Shown here piece after piece: positions 41,613 through 51,593 of a stretch of DNA of 64,000 nt; within the stretch, counting starts at the first letter, position 1; each line of letters starts with the position of its first letter. The DNA is from Ardenticatenaceae bacterium. Its GTDB lineage: Bacteria; Chloroflexota; Anaerolineae; Promineifilales; Promineifilaceae. Under the pieces are notes generated by a model. It saw only the letters and a list, made by a program, of their open reading frames with translations. It searched no databases and had not been told where the DNA came from. Location: the NCBI GenBank assembly GCA_020634495.1, contig JACKBR010000016.1, positions 1 to 64,000 of the forward strand, read 5' to 3'. A program made the translations under genes and the position numbers.

Positions 41613-43196
41613 CTAACTTAAATATTCGTAGGCTGGCAGCGTCAAAAACTCTGTAAATGTTTTGCCAATGATAATTTCTTCAAAAAGCTTGCCCGCAGCG
41701 CGGTATTTGCCTTGTTCAAACTGTTCTGCCCCGACCTGGCCCTTAATTTGTTGCAGCACAGCGGGAACCATTTCTGTAATAAGGTCTGGGGTAATGGAAC
41801 GGCCGTCTGCCAGTTTGGTGCCGGGGTTATGCAGCCATTGCCACACCTGCGCCCGTGAAATTTCGGCCGTCGCCGCGTCCTCCATCAAATTGTAGATGGG
41901 CACACAGCCACTGCCGTCCAGCCAGGAAGCCATGTATTGAATGCCCACATCGATGTTGGTGCGCAGACCGGCTTCGGTAATATTGCCCTCAGGCACGGCC
42001 AACAAATCTTCGGCCGTAATTTGCACATCCTCGCGCAGCCGGTCGATCTGGTTGGGGCCTTTCATCACCTTGTCAAATTCCTCTTTGGCAATGGCCACCA
42101 GTGCAGGATGCGCCACCCAGGTGCCATCATGGCCATCTTGCGCTTCTCGCTCTTTGTCGGCACGCACTTTGGCCAGGGCGGCATCATTGGCCGCCACATC
42201 ATTTTTGATGGGAATTTGGGCCGCCATGCCGCCCATGGCATGAATGCCGCGCTTGTGGCAGGTTTGAATGAGCAGCAGCGAATAAGAGCGCATCATGCGG
42301 GTGGTCATGGTCACTTCTGCCCGGTCTGGCATCACAAAATTGGGGTGATTGCGGAATTTGCGGATGGCGCTGAAGATGTAATCCCAACGGCCGCAGTTAA
42401 GCCCAGCCGAATGGTGGCGCAGCTCGTACAAAATTTCGTGCATTTCAAAGGCCGCCAAAATATTTTCAATCAGCACGGTGGCGCGAATGGTGCCCTGGGG
42501 CACGCCCAGCAAATCCTGAGCCAGCACAAAGACATCGTTCCACAAGCGGGCTTCTAAATGGCTTTCTAATTTGGGTAGATAAAAGTAGGGGCCGCTTCCC
42601 TTAGCAACCAATTTTTTGGCGTTATGGAAAAAGAAGAGACCAAAATCGAAAAGGGAGGCAGAAATGGCACGGCCGTTTAACAACACATGCTTCTCATCCA
42701 AATGCCAGCCACGCGGCCGCACCAACAGCGTGGCAATGTTGTCATTCAGCTTGTAAAACTTACCGTCTGGATTGGTAAAGGTAATGGTGCCATCGATGGC
42801 ATCGCAGAGGTTAATCTGGCCCAGAATGGTGTCTTGCCAGGTGGGCGAGTGCGAATCCTCAAAGTCGGCCATGTACATGTTGGCCCCAGAATTCAGAGCG
42901 TTGATCACCATTTTGCGGTCAACAGGCCCGGTAATTTCTACCCGTCTATCCATAAGGTCAGCCGGAATGGGGCCAACTTTCCAATCGCTGCTGCGAATTT
43001 CGGCCGTTTCCGGCAAGAAGTTTGGCATTTCCCCGGCATCCAGCCTTGCCTGCCGCGCAACCCGCATTTGCAACAATTCATGACGGCGCGCCGCAAACTT
43101 TTCCTCAAGCGAGGCAACAAAAGCCAGGGCATCTGGTGTCAGGATACGTTCAAATTCAGGGGAAGCTTGGCCGATAAGCTGAAGGTTGCGGGTCAT
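41613..43196 (-). CDS. aceB: Malate synthase A
   Basis: A 527-residue glyoxylate-shunt enzyme condensing glyoxylate with acetyl-CoA. ATG 43196 follows aaggag. Supporting motifs are [21 protein letters not shown], the metal-binding [12 protein letters not shown], the malate-synthase A signature [20 protein letters not shown], and the [17 protein letters not shown] and [13 protein letters not shown] segments near the active site. Length is standard for isoform A. It is the first gene of an aceBA operon. Its promoter region carries a perfect palindrome, TAGCGAATATTCGCTA, which also occurs in near-identical form near the divergent regulator gene. Confidence 0.97.
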   Translation of the reverse strand: MTRNLQLIGQASPEFERILTPDALAFVASLEEKFAARRHELLQMRVARQARLDAGEMPNFLPETAEIRSSDWKVGPIPADLMDRRVEITGPVDRKMVINALNSGANMYMADFEDSHSPTWQDTILGQINLCDAIDGTITFTNPDGKFYKLNDNIATLLVRPRGWHLDEKHVLLNGRAISASLFDFGLFFFHNAKKLVAKGSGPYFYLPKLESHLEARLWNDVFVLAQDLLGVPQGTIRATVLIENILAAFEMHEILYELRHHSAGLNCGRWDYIFSAIRKFRNHPNFVMPDRAEVTMTTRMMRSYSLLLIQTCHKRGIHAMGGMAAQIPIKNDVAANDAALAKVRADKEREAQDGHDGTWVAHPALVAIAKEEFDKVMKGPNQIDRLREDVQITAEDLLAVPEGNITEAGLRTNIDVGIQYMASWLDGSGCVPIYNLMEDAATAEISRAQVWQWLHNPGTKLADGRSITPDLITEMVPAVLQQIKGQVGAEQFEQGKYRAAGKLFEEIIIGKTFTEFLTLPAYEYLS

Positions 43197-43248
43197 TTGT
43201 GGGCTCCTTGCTACTTTTAAGTTCACAATTCACAAAAAAACTCTCCAA

Positions 43249-43264
43249 TAGCGAATATTCGCTA
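43249..43264. promoter_or_regulatory. Palindromic operator candidate, aceB side
   Basis: TAGCGAATATTCGCTA is a perfect 16-bp palindrome 53 bp upstream of the malate synthase start. A second copy differing at one base lies at 43331-43346. The placement between glyoxylate-shunt genes and an HTH regulator supports an operator role. Confidence 0.75.
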
Positions 43265-43330
43265 ATTGTGAAGAAAAGTATAAACGAAAGACGCACTGTG
43301 TCAAGGGGAAATCGGCGATTTTGTGATTGA

Positions 43331-43346
43331 TAGCGAAAATTCGCTA
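43331..43346. promoter_or_regulatory. Palindromic operator candidate, regulator side
   Basis: TAGCGAAAATTCGCTA repeats the 43249 palindrome with one changed central base. The site centres are 82 bp apart, near eight helical turns, which would suit cooperative binding. The regulator start is 70 bp downstream. Confidence 0.75.
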
Positions 43347-43415
43347 AAAGATGTATCATTGGTTTGTGTAGGAGTTTCCTGCGTCTTCAATAGATCAAAT
43401 AAAGGTGAGCCTTCT

Positions 43416-44924
43416 ATGACCAATAACCTTATCAATATTATTTTTGGCATGAAAGTGCGCCAGGCCCGCATGGAAACTGGCCTGACCCTTTCTGAATTTG
43501 CCAACCAGTGTGAGCTGTCACCTTCTTACGTAACGGAAATTGAAAAAGGTCGTAAATATCCTCGCGTAGATAAAATTATGCGCATGGCCGAGGTGCTGCG
43601 TAAGCCCTACGATGATCTTGTCTCCATCACGCTCTCCCCTTCAATGGCTTATCTCAGCACGACCCTAAAGTCGGCAACCTTTCAACGATTTCCATTTGAC
43701 GAGTTTGGCCTGGAATTGGGTGATTTGGTGACGCTGCTGACGCGGGAACCAGAAAAGGCAAGTGCTTTATTACACGCCATGCTAGAAATCGGCCGTCGTT
43801 ACGGCTTGCACGAGGAAGATTTTTTGCGTGCTGCGCTGCGCTCCTACCAGGAAATCCACGAAAACTACTTCCAAGAGTTAGAAGATGCAGCCCAGAAGTT
43901 TGTAGATAAATACGGCGAAAAGTATGGGTTTTCATCAGACCCGCCAGCCAGCCTTCAGGCGCTTAAAGCCATTTTGCAAGATGAGTGTGGCTATGAAATT
44001 GATTTGGAATCGATTCACAAACAACCCGCCCTGACAAAATATCGGGCCGTCTTTTTTGAGGGCAAAAAACCTCGTTTGCTTATCAATAATGCCTTAAATG
44101 AACGGCAGCTAAAATTTATTCTGGCACGCGAGGTAGGATACCAATTCCTTAAGCTGAAGGAGCGCTCTTTTGCTTCTACGCCTGACCAGATCAACTCCTT
44201 TCAGCAAATTCTCAATGATTTTAAGGCCGCCTATTTTGGTGGGGCGCTGCTCATGCCGCGCACGCACATGCTGTCTGATTTGCAGCATTTTTTTGAGCAA
44301 ACGACCTGGACACCTCATTTAATGCTGGCGATGTTGGACAAGTATCAGGTAACGCCAGAGATGTTGTTTTACCGTTTTAGCGAACTAATTCCTCAATTTT
44401 TTGGGGTGCGGCTGCATTTTTTGCGCTTTCATCATCGGGAGAACAGCGGCACTTACCAATTGGTCAAGCAGCTAAATATGAACCAGCTCATTGTGCCCAG
44501 CGGGATTGGGCTGTTGGAGCATTATTGCCGGCGCTGGCTTTCTGTGCGGCTGCTGCGCGATATGGAGGATGCGGAACGGGTGCCAACCGTTTCTGACCAG
44601 CCTCTCGTTGGGGTGCAGATGTCTGAGTTTGTTGAGTCGCAGGATAAGTTTTTGTGCCTGGGCTTTTCGCGTGAGCTTAGCTTGTCGCCGGGGATGACCA
44701 GCAGCGTCATTGTGGGTTTTCGGGTAGAGCCAGATTTAAGGAATACGATTCGTTTTGCCCAGGACCCGGCAATTCCTCAAGTAATTATTAATGAGACGTG
44801 CGAACGATGTCCTTTAACGGCCGAACAGTGCCGGGAGCGGGCTGCGGAGCCATCTATTTTGCGGGAACAGCAAAAGGAACGAGAACGCAAGTTGGCCCTG
44901 ATGGAAATTCAAAATCAGGTCTAA
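43416..44924 (+). CDS. ScfR/RamB-like XRE-family regulator of acetate/glyoxylate metabolism
   Basis: A 502-residue regulator divergent from aceBA; ATG 43416 follows aaaggtg. An N-terminal Cro/C1-type helix-turn-helix lies at about residues 8-65 (GMKVRQARMETGLTLSEFANQ, SPSYVTEIEKGRKYPRVDKI). A central IrrE/ImmA-like domain follows (LLINNALNERQLKFILAREVG). The C-terminal domain ends with CERCPLTAEQCRER, the three-Cys pattern of the short-chain fatty-acid regulator (ScfR) group. In Corynebacterium, RamB of this architecture represses aceA and aceB. The HExxH zinc motif expected in IrrE domains is replaced by REVGY, so protease activity is unlikely. The gene lacks ACGGCCGT copies. Confidence 0.88.
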   Translation: MTNNLINIIFGMKVRQARMETGLTLSEFANQCELSPSYVTEIEKGRKYPRVDKIMRMAEVLRKPYDDLVSITLSPSMAYLSTTLKSATFQRFPFDEFGLELGDLVTLLTREPEKASALLHAMLEIGRRYGLHEEDFLRAALRSYQEIHENYFQELEDAAQKFVDKYGEKYGFSSDPPASLQALKAILQDECGYEIDLESIHKQPALTKYRAVFFEGKKPRLLINNALNERQLKFILAREVGYQFLKLKERSFASTPDQINSFQQILNDFKAAYFGGALLMPRTHMLSDLQHFFEQTTWTPHLMLAMLDKYQVTPEMLFYRFSELIPQFFGVRLHFLRFHHRENSGTYQLVKQLNMNQLIVPSGIGLLEHYCRRWLSVRLLRDMEDAERVPTVSDQPLVGVQMSEFVESQDKFLCLGFSRELSLSPGMTSSVIVGFRVEPDLRNTIRFAQDPAIPQVIINETCERCPLTAEQCRERAAEPSILREQQKERERKLALMEIQNQV

Positions 44925-44951
44925 TGGGTGGGGCTGTAGGGCCAGGGGGAC

Positions 44952-47735
44952 TCAATAAGCTAGATTCTCTAAATTATTATATGTTTCAATGGCGGCCGAC
45001 AGGTCTTCTAACCGTACGGGCTTGCTGAGGTAAGCGTCCATGCCTGCGGCTAAAAATCGTTCGCGATCCCCTTTGAGGGCGTTGGCGGTGAGGGCAATGA
45101 TGTATGGCTGGGCAGACAGTGCTTGATTTTGGCGAATGATTTTGGTGGCAACGATACCGTCCATTTCTGGCATTTGCACGTCCATGAGAATAAGGTCGTA
45201 AGGGCTTTGATCCACCGCTAAGACAACCTCTTGCCCATTTTTTACCACATCGGCCTGATAGCCTAATCTTTCTAACATGCGCAGGGTGACTTTTTGGTTG
45301 ATGGCATTGTCTTCAGCCAGCAAGATACGCAAGCGATGGTTGGCATTTGTTATTCGACTCGACACGGCCGTTTCCAATCCAGCTGCTTCGTCTTCTTCAA
45401 CAGAAAGCGCACGTTCAAGCGCCAGGCGCAGATTTTTGGGCTTTACTGGTTTTGCAATTTGCATGGCAAACCCTGCCTGGGCATCTGCATCTAAAAGCTG
45501 CCCCATCGAGCTTAAAAGAATTAGAGGAAACGGCCGTTGGCCTGTTTGGGCCTGGATTGCCTGAGCCAACATGACGCCATCCATATTTGGCATTTGCATA
45601 TCAAGAATGCCTACGTCAAACTGCTGGCCTTGGGCCAACAGAGTCAGGGCTTTTTCACCTGAATCTACCAGGCTAGATTCCGCTTCCCAACAATATAAAT
45701 AATGCTTCAAGATTAGCCGGTTGATGTCGTTATCATCCACCACCAAGACCCGTTTACCAGACAACCCAGGCGGGGGAACGGCCGTAGCCTTTCTTGAAGA
45801 CTTTGTGGCCGCAATTTGAATCGTAAAGCTAAACGTAGACCCCACATCCGGTTCACTCTCCAGCCACATGGTGCCACCCATTGCCTCAGTCAACCGCTTG
45901 CTGATAGCCAACCCCAACCCCGTCCCGCCATATTGGCGAGTGGTAGAAGAATCCACCTGGCTAAAAGAACGGAACAAACGATCCATGCGCTCTGAAGGAA
46001 TGCCAATGCCCGTGTCCAGCACCGAGAAACGGATTTCTTGTATATTATTTTTGGCCGCCAACTGAGTAACTGATAAAAATACAGACCCCTCACTGGTAAA
46101 CTTGATGGCGTTGCTGAGTAAGTTGATCAAAATTTGGCGGAGCCGGGTTACATCACCCAGCAATATCTCAGGAATATTCTCGTCAAGAAGGTAGGCCAGT
46201 TCCAACCCCTTTTCAGTTGCCCTTGCTACGTTAATGTCTAAGGTCTCTTCCACACATTCACGCAAATTAAAAGGAACGTTTTCCAATTCCAGCTTACCTG
46301 CCTCAATTTTGGAAAAATCGAGAATATTGTTAATGATACCCAGAAGGCCATCCCCGCTTATGTGGATCGTCTCTAAAAAGTCGCGCTGTTCAGCATTGAG
46401 CGGCGTTTCCAACAGCAGTTCCGTCAAGCCAATGATGGCATTCATTGGCGTGCGGATTTCATGGCTCATGTTGGCTAAAAATTCACTCTTAGCTTCGTTG
46501 GCAACCTCGGCCGCTTTTTTGGCGTTTTCTGATTCATCATAAAGTCGCGCTTTCTCAATGGCTCCCGCCAGTTGTCCCGCGATTGTTTCTGCCAAACGAA
46601 CATCATCCTGGGTGAAATGATAGCCTGGCACGGTACGATCAATGCCGATGCTGCCAATAATCTTGCTTTGAGCACGAAGCGGCACAACCATAAGGCTTTG
46701 TGTTCTGCGCATCTTCATGACATCATGAATATCTTTGTGCATTGGATCTGTTTGCGCATTATCTACTAACACAGCCTCGCCGTGTTCAATAACACGTATC
46801 GTTCCGGGATTACTTAAAGGCAGCAGCATCCCAACGGAATTGGGTTCTTTTGGGTCCCGGTTGTAATTTGCGATAACGCGAAGTTCGGTGTGATCTTCAT
46901 TTAACAAGGAAATACCCGTACCACGGGCATCGAGCAAAACAGTCATTTCCTTAGCTACAATTGAAAGTGTGGTGTGCAAATCCAGGGTGTCGTTCAGTGC
47001 GTGCGAAATGTCATTCAAGGCAGACAGGTGCGAAACATGGGCGATTAATTTTTCGTTAGCCAGCCTGCTGTTTTTAACGGATTCTTCTAAGGCCTGGGTT
47101 CGGGCCAGAACTTTCATCTCCAGTTCATCACTTAGAGTCTGAAGCGCCAGATTACTTTGTTGGGCAGTTTGCAATGCTTTTTGCAGGTTACTAACCAGCA
47201 AATAGATCATGACGCCACTCAAAATGAAAATAAAGGTGTAGTCCGTCATGAGTTCTGAGGTTGGATCAGAAACTGACACGGCTCTTATGCCAGTATCTTC
47301 TAAATACACGATTGTCCAGCCCATGGCAATGGTTAAGCTAATAAACACCATTGCCAACCGCCAACTGGAAAGCAGACTGGCCATGAGGATGATCACTAAA
47401 TAGGCCATAAAGGTGGAGTCTTTTACACCATCGGCATTTAGAGCAAACATCGAAATTATCAGCCAGCCAACAAAAACCAGGGCTTGCGTACCAAGCTGCA
47501 AACGGCGAAGCCTGGTAATAATGTAGATTCCCATCAATATCACGATGGAGCCGGAAAGGATAAGGGCGTTATTAGCGGTTGGTTTGGCAGCGCCGGTAAA
47601 AATGCGAACAAAGTAGAGCACCGAAAGCAACCCGATAAGCGAAAGGATAATGATATTGAGAAGGCGAGCCTGGCTATTTTGTAACTCGTCTTCGTATGTG
47701 GGCGCGGCTAAGAGTTGTTTGAGCCTCTGGAGCAT
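44952..47735 (-). CDS. Hybrid sensor histidine kinase with GAF and two receiver domains
   Basis: A 927-residue membrane kinase. Residues about 25-190 contain about six transmembrane helices ([39 protein letters not shown]). A coiled linker leads to a GAF domain ([40 protein letters not shown]). HisKA has [19 protein letters not shown] with the phospho-His. The HATPase_c boxes are [19 protein letters not shown] and [12 protein letters not shown]. Two receivers follow: [11 protein letters not shown]...[14 protein letters not shown] and [11 protein letters not shown]...[13 protein letters not shown], both with the acceptor Asp. There is no HPt domain, so phosphate may pass to a separate HPt protein. 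No adjacent response-regulator gene. Confidence 0.95.
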   Translation of the reverse strand: MLQRLKQLLAAPTYEDELQNSQARLLNIIILSLIGLLSVLYFVRIFTGAAKPTANNALILSGSIVILMGIYIITRLRRLQLGTQALVFVGWLIISMFALNADGVKDSTFMAYLVIILMASLLSSWRLAMVFISLTIAMGWTIVYLEDTGIRAVSVSDPTSELMTDYTFIFILSGVMIYLLVSNLQKALQTAQQSNLALQTLSDELEMKVLARTQALEESVKNSRLANEKLIAHVSHLSALNDISHALNDTLDLHTTLSIVAKEMTVLLDARGTGISLLNEDHTELRVIANYNRDPKEPNSVGMLLPLSNPGTIRVIEHGEAVLVDNAQTDPMHKDIHDVMKMRRTQSLMVVPLRAQSKIIGSIGIDRTVPGYHFTQDDVRLAETIAGQLAGAIEKARLYDESENAKKAAEVANEAKSEFLANMSHEIRTPMNAIIGLTELLLETPLNAEQRDFLETIHISGDGLLGIINNILDFSKIEAGKLELENVPFNLRECVEETLDINVARATEKGLELAYLLDENIPEILLGDVTRLRQILINLLSNAIKFTSEGSVFLSVTQLAAKNNIQEIRFSVLDTGIGIPSERMDRLFRSFSQVDSSTTRQYGGTGLGLAISKRLTEAMGGTMWLESEPDVGSTFSFTIQIAATKSSRKATAVPPPGLSGKRVLVVDDNDINRLILKHYLYCWEAESSLVDSGEKALTLLAQGQQFDVGILDMQMPNMDGVMLAQAIQAQTGQRPFPLILLSSMGQLLDADAQAGFAMQIAKPVKPKNLRLALERALSVEEDEAAGLETAVSSRITNANHRLRILLAEDNAINQKVTLRMLERLGYQADVVKNGQEVVLAVDQSPYDLILMDVQMPEMDGIVATKIIRQNQALSAQPYIIALTANALKGDRERFLAAGMDAYLSKPVRLEDLSAAIETYNNLENLAY

Positions 47736-48104
47736 CTAATTTTCCTCAATAAAAAAGAGTACGGCCGTATCATTTGTCTTAGAATCTATCCGAAAAAACC
47801 ACAGAGGAAAAAGAGAATTCAGAGGCTTTGAACCTAAACTCAAAAACCGCTGTGTACTCTGTGGCTAATAGTTGGATAGGTATTTTAACTGAACACGAAC
47901 TTATTTTTTCCCAATGTCGTAGCGCACTAACTTTTAGCACGTACATGGCTCATTTTCAGGTTAACATGGGTTCGTGATCGGATGTCATACTCTGGTTGTA
48001 TTGTGGGCAGAACAGCGGGTACAGGCAATCTGACTTTAGTCCCTTCGTATGAGAGAAGCGTTTAGGAAAACGGGTACATTTTTAGCTGAATGGCGGGGAA
48101 CCGT
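47736..48104. other. Intergenic region with cacagagg hairpin
   Basis: No gene is seen. It contains an ACGGCCGT copy (47760) and a long-distance inverted pair, accacagaggaaaaagag (about 47799) against tgtgtactctgtggcta (about 47850-47866), matching the cacagag words at 1098-1159. The rest shows no clear promoter hexamers or terminator. Confidence 0.5.
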
Positions 48105-48890
48105 TCAGGCGTTTTGCCACCGAGCCAAATGATCCTGGATGAATTCAAGAACTTGTTGGTGGGCCTGCTTACTATTCTTCACCGCAAACGGCCGTCCAAA
48201 GGCAACGTGGATTGGTTGGCAGCGGTCCAATGGGCCAAAGTCTCGCAGGTAACGGCCGTTGATCACAAAGTCGGTTTTCACGGCAACAGGCACCACAGAA
48301 ACGCCCGCTCTAGAAGCCAGCTTGACGCCCAGTGAGTTGAACTCGGCGGGGACGAACTGGGGGGTGCGGGTATGCTGCGGGAAGAGGATGATGGAACGGC
48401 CGTTTTTTAACTTTGCCACACCTTCAACCAGCACCTTCTGCAAATCCTCACGCGGGTTGGTGCGCCCGACGGTAATCGGCTGGCGGGAGCCAATCACCGG
48501 GCCAAACACCGGGTAGCGCGTCAGCGATTCTTTAATGACGTAGCTGACTTCCTGATGCAGGGGTAGCAAGCAGCCAAAGACGTTGCCTTCCAGGCTGCTC
48601 ATGTGGTTGCTCACAAACACCACGGGTTTGTCTAAATGGTGAATGTTATCCAGACCGGTGATATGAAAACGGCCGTTGCACTGCTCAAGCATCTTAAAAA
48701 CGGCGTAAGACGTACCCGCCCAGGCCAACCGGTCGTATTTACCCAGCGCCACCAGACGCCGCGCCTTGATAATTTCCCAAACAAATTGCAGATGCAGCGC
48801 CCACCGGCTACCGAGCAGCAGCCGATCCAGCCAGTGGCGCGTTGTGTTGGGGGGCGTATGGTAGTTGTCGTCGGGAAAGTAAGCATTCAT
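48105..48890 (-). CDS. Lysophospholipid acyltransferase family protein (PlsC-like)
   Basis: A 261-residue membrane-associated acyltransferase likely acting on glycerophospholipids. The block 1 motif reads VFVSNHMSSLEGNVFG (NHxxxxE, where NHxxxxD is usual). Block 2 appears as TVGRTNPREDLQKVLVEG, and block 3 as ILFPQHTRTPQFVPAEFNSLG, where FPEGTRS is usual and Gln-His replaces Glu-Gly. VSVVPVAVKTD is block 4. Divergent blocks mean the exact substrate is uncertain. ATG 48890 or 48886 may start the gene. An in-frame ACGGCCGT encodes NGR before block 3. Confidence 0.82.
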   Translation of the reverse strand: MNAYFPDDNYHTPPNTTRHWLDRLLLGSRWALHLQFVWEIIKARRLVALGKYDRLAWAGTSYAVFKMLEQCNGRFHITGLDNIHHLDKPVVFVSNHMSSLEGNVFGCLLPLHQEVSYVIKESLTRYPVFGPVIGSRQPITVGRTNPREDLQKVLVEGVAKLKNGRSIILFPQHTRTPQFVPAEFNSLGVKLASRAGVSVVPVAVKTDFVINGRYLRDFGPLDRCQPIHVAFGRPFAVKNSKQAHQQVLEFIQDHLARWQNA

Positions 48891-49040
48891 GCCGGGGATT
48901 ATACCCGGTTCAAAAGAGAAATCAGGGGGTTAGCGTGGTCTCATATTCGGTTTATCTGCCACGTACGCGGAGGCGTAAACGCCTCCGCCAAATATGAAAG
49001 ACCTCAGAGCCTTGTTTTTAGCCCAGCCGGGCTTGCACAA

Positions 49041-49694
49041 CTAGCCGGATGGCTTTAGCCCTCGGCGATCTTGCAGCCAGCCAAACATCAGCTCTGCGGA
49101 TGGTTGCTGCTGGGCAAACTGCCACAGTTCACCCGTGGCAAAAAGCTGCTTGCCCAGTAAAAGAGCTGGATTGGGTTGGGGAACGGCCGTTTCCACAAAA
49201 TCCACCCACGGATCGCGCCGGGTGCGCAACATCGCCTCCACCATCAGCGCCAACTGCACGTCTGCCAACGCCTGATTCTCGGCTTGATAAACAGGCAAAG
49301 CGCCCAGCGATTGGTACGGCGCGGTCTCGACCAAACAAGCGCTGCCCGCCAGCGGATCGGCACAGGCAAACTGCACCGCTTTGATGCGCATCATGCGAAT
49401 CGCGCCCAGGCACATCATGCACGGTTCCAGGGTGGTGTAGAGGGTACAGGTTTGGGGTGGCACATCGGTTTGGCTAAGCGCAACCAGCGCGTTCATTTCC
49501 GCGTGGGCCAGGCGGCTGCCTTGCAGTGGGGCGTCGGAATCAGTTTCGTGGATGGCGTTGCGGCCAGTGGCGACGATACGGCCGTCTCCATCATCCACAA
49601 TCACGGCACCAATCGGCAACGACCCGGCACAGTAGGCAGACCAGGCGTGGGTTACGGCCGTTTGCCACGGCAGGGAAAGTTGGTTCCAAAGCAT
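49041..49694 (-). CDS. Nucleoside/tRNA adenosine deaminase-like zinc enzyme
   Basis: A 217-residue cytidine/deoxycytidylate deaminase superfamily protein. I choose ATG 49694 (MLWNQLSLPWQTAV) over a TTG five codons upstream. Zinc and catalytic motifs are RLAHAEMNAL (HAE) and TTLEPCMMCLGAIRMMRI (PCxxC). LPIGAVIVDDGDGRIVATGRNA is the usual opening strand. The order and spacing resemble TadA and guanine deaminase-type members. An extension of about 70 residues after the core is unusual for TadA (about 150-170 aa), so another nucleoside or base may be the substrate. The function is likely a deaminase but specificity is open. Confidence 0.85.
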   Translation of the reverse strand: MLWNQLSLPWQTAVTHAWSAYCAGSLPIGAVIVDDGDGRIVATGRNAIHETDSDAPLQGSRLAHAEMNALVALSQTDVPPQTCTLYTTLEPCMMCLGAIRMMRIKAVQFACADPLAGSACLVETAPYQSLGALPVYQAENQALADVQLALMVEAMLRTRRDPWVDFVETAVPQPNPALLLGKQLFATGELWQFAQQQPSAELMFGWLQDRRGLKPSG

Positions 49695-49706
49695 GAGTGA
49701 AGGAAT

Positions 49707-49764
49707 CAAAGATTACGCAGATTTACCAGATTTTTTTATCTGTTTAATCTGCGAAATCTGTTGA
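49707..49764. repeat. gattacgcagat word-repeat hairpin
   Basis: The segment runs aaagattacgcagatttacc, then agatttttttatctgttt, then aatctgcgaaatctgttga. The words gattacgcagatt and aatctgcgaaatct pair to form a hairpin between the herA stop and the deaminase start. A near-duplicate occurs at 63370-63432. Confidence 0.65.
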
Positions 49765-49771
49765 TAAAAAA

Positions 49772-51412
49772 CTACCCATACGAAAACCAGTCATCAATCT
49801 CCTCCCCTTTCGGCTGCGGAGCGCTGCTTTTGCGGCCTTTCATATCCTCGTAGAACGTTTCGTCGTAGCGGCGCGAGCGTACGGGGATGGGCATCTTCAC
49901 GCCCCAGCCGAGCAGCAGCACCTCTTCCTTCTCTTGCAGACGAGCCAACATGCCGCGCAGCTGATCGCGCCCGGCCAGGCCAGTGAGCACAGCGCGGATG
50001 TCATCTTCATCCCCCAGCCAGCCGGTGATGCGGGTGCCCAACTGGCTCATCACTTCATCGTCAATGCCGGACGGCCGTTGGTCCACCACCAGCAGCGTCA
50101 CAAAATATTTACGCAGCTCGCGGGCAATAATGCCAAACGCCGTCTGCCCAGAAAGCTGCGGATTGAGCAGCTTGTGCGCTTCTTCGATGGCGATCAGCAG
50201 CGGACGCGGCGCGGCGTCGCCATGCGTCTTGTGCCGCTCGGTCTTCTTCACCCAATGCTGGCGAATGCGCCGCGTGAGGATGTTGGACACCAGCAAATAA
50301 TCCAGGTCGTTGTCGTATTCGCCAAAACTGAGGATGACATGACGGCCGTTTTCCAACTTATCCACAATTTCCGTCACAAAATCCTGCGCTGGGCGTTCCA
50401 CCACGTATGGCTTGTCGTTAATCACCGCCAGCTTGCGGTGCAGCGCCTCCGCCGCCTTTTCATGCACATTGTTTTGCCGCGCCCAGGCCGCCACGGAATT
50501 ATCGGCGGGGAACGTTTTGCCGCTTTCGGGATCGGTTTCCACCGCGCCCGGCTCCAGCTTCATAAATTCGGCAAACCAGTCTGGGCCAAAAGCGCGGAAC
50601 AGCGCGTTCAGCGTCACGCCTGCCGTGTCGGTCAGGTTCAGCGCCTCCGACAGCAGCTCGATGTCGCTGGTCTGGAAATCTTTGAGGGCAATTTCCAGGG
50701 TGAAGTCTGGCGCTTTGCCGCGCACCATCGCCCCTTTGCCCAGCGCCGCCACCTGCACCTTGCTGCTGCCAAAAAGGCTGCGCAGGCCGCGCACCGTCAC
50801 CATGCGGTCGGTGTCCGTGTCGTCAAAGGCGTACTCGTTGTGCATGTCGAACACCAGCGCGGCGGCCACGTCTTCCAGCATCAGCCCGGCCAGCACCATG
50901 CGCGTCAGGAAGCTTTTCCCCGTGCCCGTCGCGCCAAAAATGCCGCTGCTGCGCTTGACAAATTTGTTCAGATCCAGCCGCACCGGATAATCTTGCTCGA
51001 TGGTGTGCCCCACCACAAACATGCCTTTACCGTCTTTGCCAAAAATTTCATCAACGTCGGCCTCATTGGCCTGGCGCACCTCGGCATGATGGGCGGGCAC
51101 CGTTTTCACCGGCTTCGGCCCCGGATTTTCTTGTCCATTTGCTACCCGGTCGTCCCAAGCCGCCCGCTCTGGCGAGCCAAATTCCGGCCCGGTGTCCATG
51201 AGCAGCGTGGGGTACATCATCAGAGTGGTGTACAGCGTTTTGCCCAGCAGGGCTTGCTGGATGGCGGGCTGGAGCCGGTCGCTTTTTTCGTCGGCAAAGC
51301 GGGGGTCGGTGCTGCCCAGTTGCAAGTCGGTGATGAGGCCGTAGTAGTGGAAACGGCCGTTTTCACACACCACAAAGCTCCCTTCCTGCACCCGGTCCGC
51401 TGGCACCGTCAA
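49772..51412 (-). CDS. herA: HerA-family ATPase/DNA translocase, 5' end frameshifted
   Basis: HerA forms a hexameric dsDNA translocase that works with the NurA nuclease in DNA end processing. The 546-residue frame starts at a TTG (LTVPADRVQEG). Motifs are Walker A GIFGATGTGKSFLTRMV, Walker B PLLIAIEEAHKLLNP, and the arginine-side VDQRPSGIDDEVMSQLGTRI. Translation of the preceding bases in this frame gives IGYIVGGGLKEGFRIR, the expected HAS-barrel opening. However, the only ATG (51473) is one base out of frame because of an A6 run at 51464-51469. The true gene therefore probably starts at 51473 with a one-base indel. nurA is at 53170-54384. Confidence 0.92.
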   Translation of the reverse strand: MTVPADRVQEGSFVVCENGRFHYYGLITDLQLGSTDPRFADEKSDRLQPAIQQALLGKTLYTTLMMYPTLLMDTGPEFGSPERAAWDDRVANGQENPGPKPVKTVPAHHAEVRQANEADVDEIFGKDGKGMFVVGHTIEQDYPVRLDLNKFVKRSSGIFGATGTGKSFLTRMVLAGLMLEDVAAALVFDMHNEYAFDDTDTDRMVTVRGLRSLFGSSKVQVAALGKGAMVRGKAPDFTLEIALKDFQTSDIELLSEALNLTDTAGVTLNALFRAFGPDWFAEFMKLEPGAVETDPESGKTFPADNSVAAWARQNNVHEKAAEALHRKLAVINDKPYVVERPAQDFVTEIVDKLENGRHVILSFGEYDNDLDYLLVSNILTRRIRQHWVKKTERHKTHGDAAPRPLLIAIEEAHKLLNPQLSGQTAFGIIARELRKYFVTLLVVDQRPSGIDDEVMSQLGTRITGWLGDEDDIRAVLTGLAGRDQLRGMLARLQEKEEVLLLGWGVKMPIPVRSRRYDETFYEDMKGRKSSAPQPKGEEIDDWFSYG

Positions 51413-51463
51413 CCGAATGCGGAATCCTTCCTTTAAGCCGCCGCCAACAATGTAGCCGATTGA

Positions 51464-51469
51464 TTTTTT
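51464..51469 (-). other. A6 run with apparent one-base frameshift at the herA start
   Basis: From ATG 51473 the minus strand reads ATG GAA AAA ATC AAT. Removing one A gives MEKSIGYIVGGGLKEGF, a normal HerA N-terminus continuous with the main frame. Upstream in the main frame is a TAG stop and no ATG or GTG. It could be a sequencing/assembly indel, slippage, or a real mutation. Confidence 0.8.
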
Positions 51470-51526
51470 CCATGTCCTTACCTAACTGTAACTGAACGTT
51501 AGCACTTCACATCTGACTGCATATGC

Positions 51527-51532
51527 TATAAT
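51527..51532 (+). promoter_or_regulatory. Extended -10 element on the plus strand
   Basis: TATAAT at 51527-51532 is preceded by TGC, giving an extended -10; no good -35 is seen at proper spacing. It points away from herA, toward the short open frame at 51594-51704. Confidence 0.4.
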
Positions 51533-51593
51533 GCTAGTGAACCACTGAACTGCCTTGTGCGAAGCTGGTAGTTTTTATTTTGGATAACAAACA

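Noticed and set aside
49934..51436. A 500-codon open frame on the plus strand, antisense to herA.
   Set aside because: It is His/Arg/Gln-rich with no domain and mirrors the GC-rich codon positions of herA on the other strand; it is a shadow.
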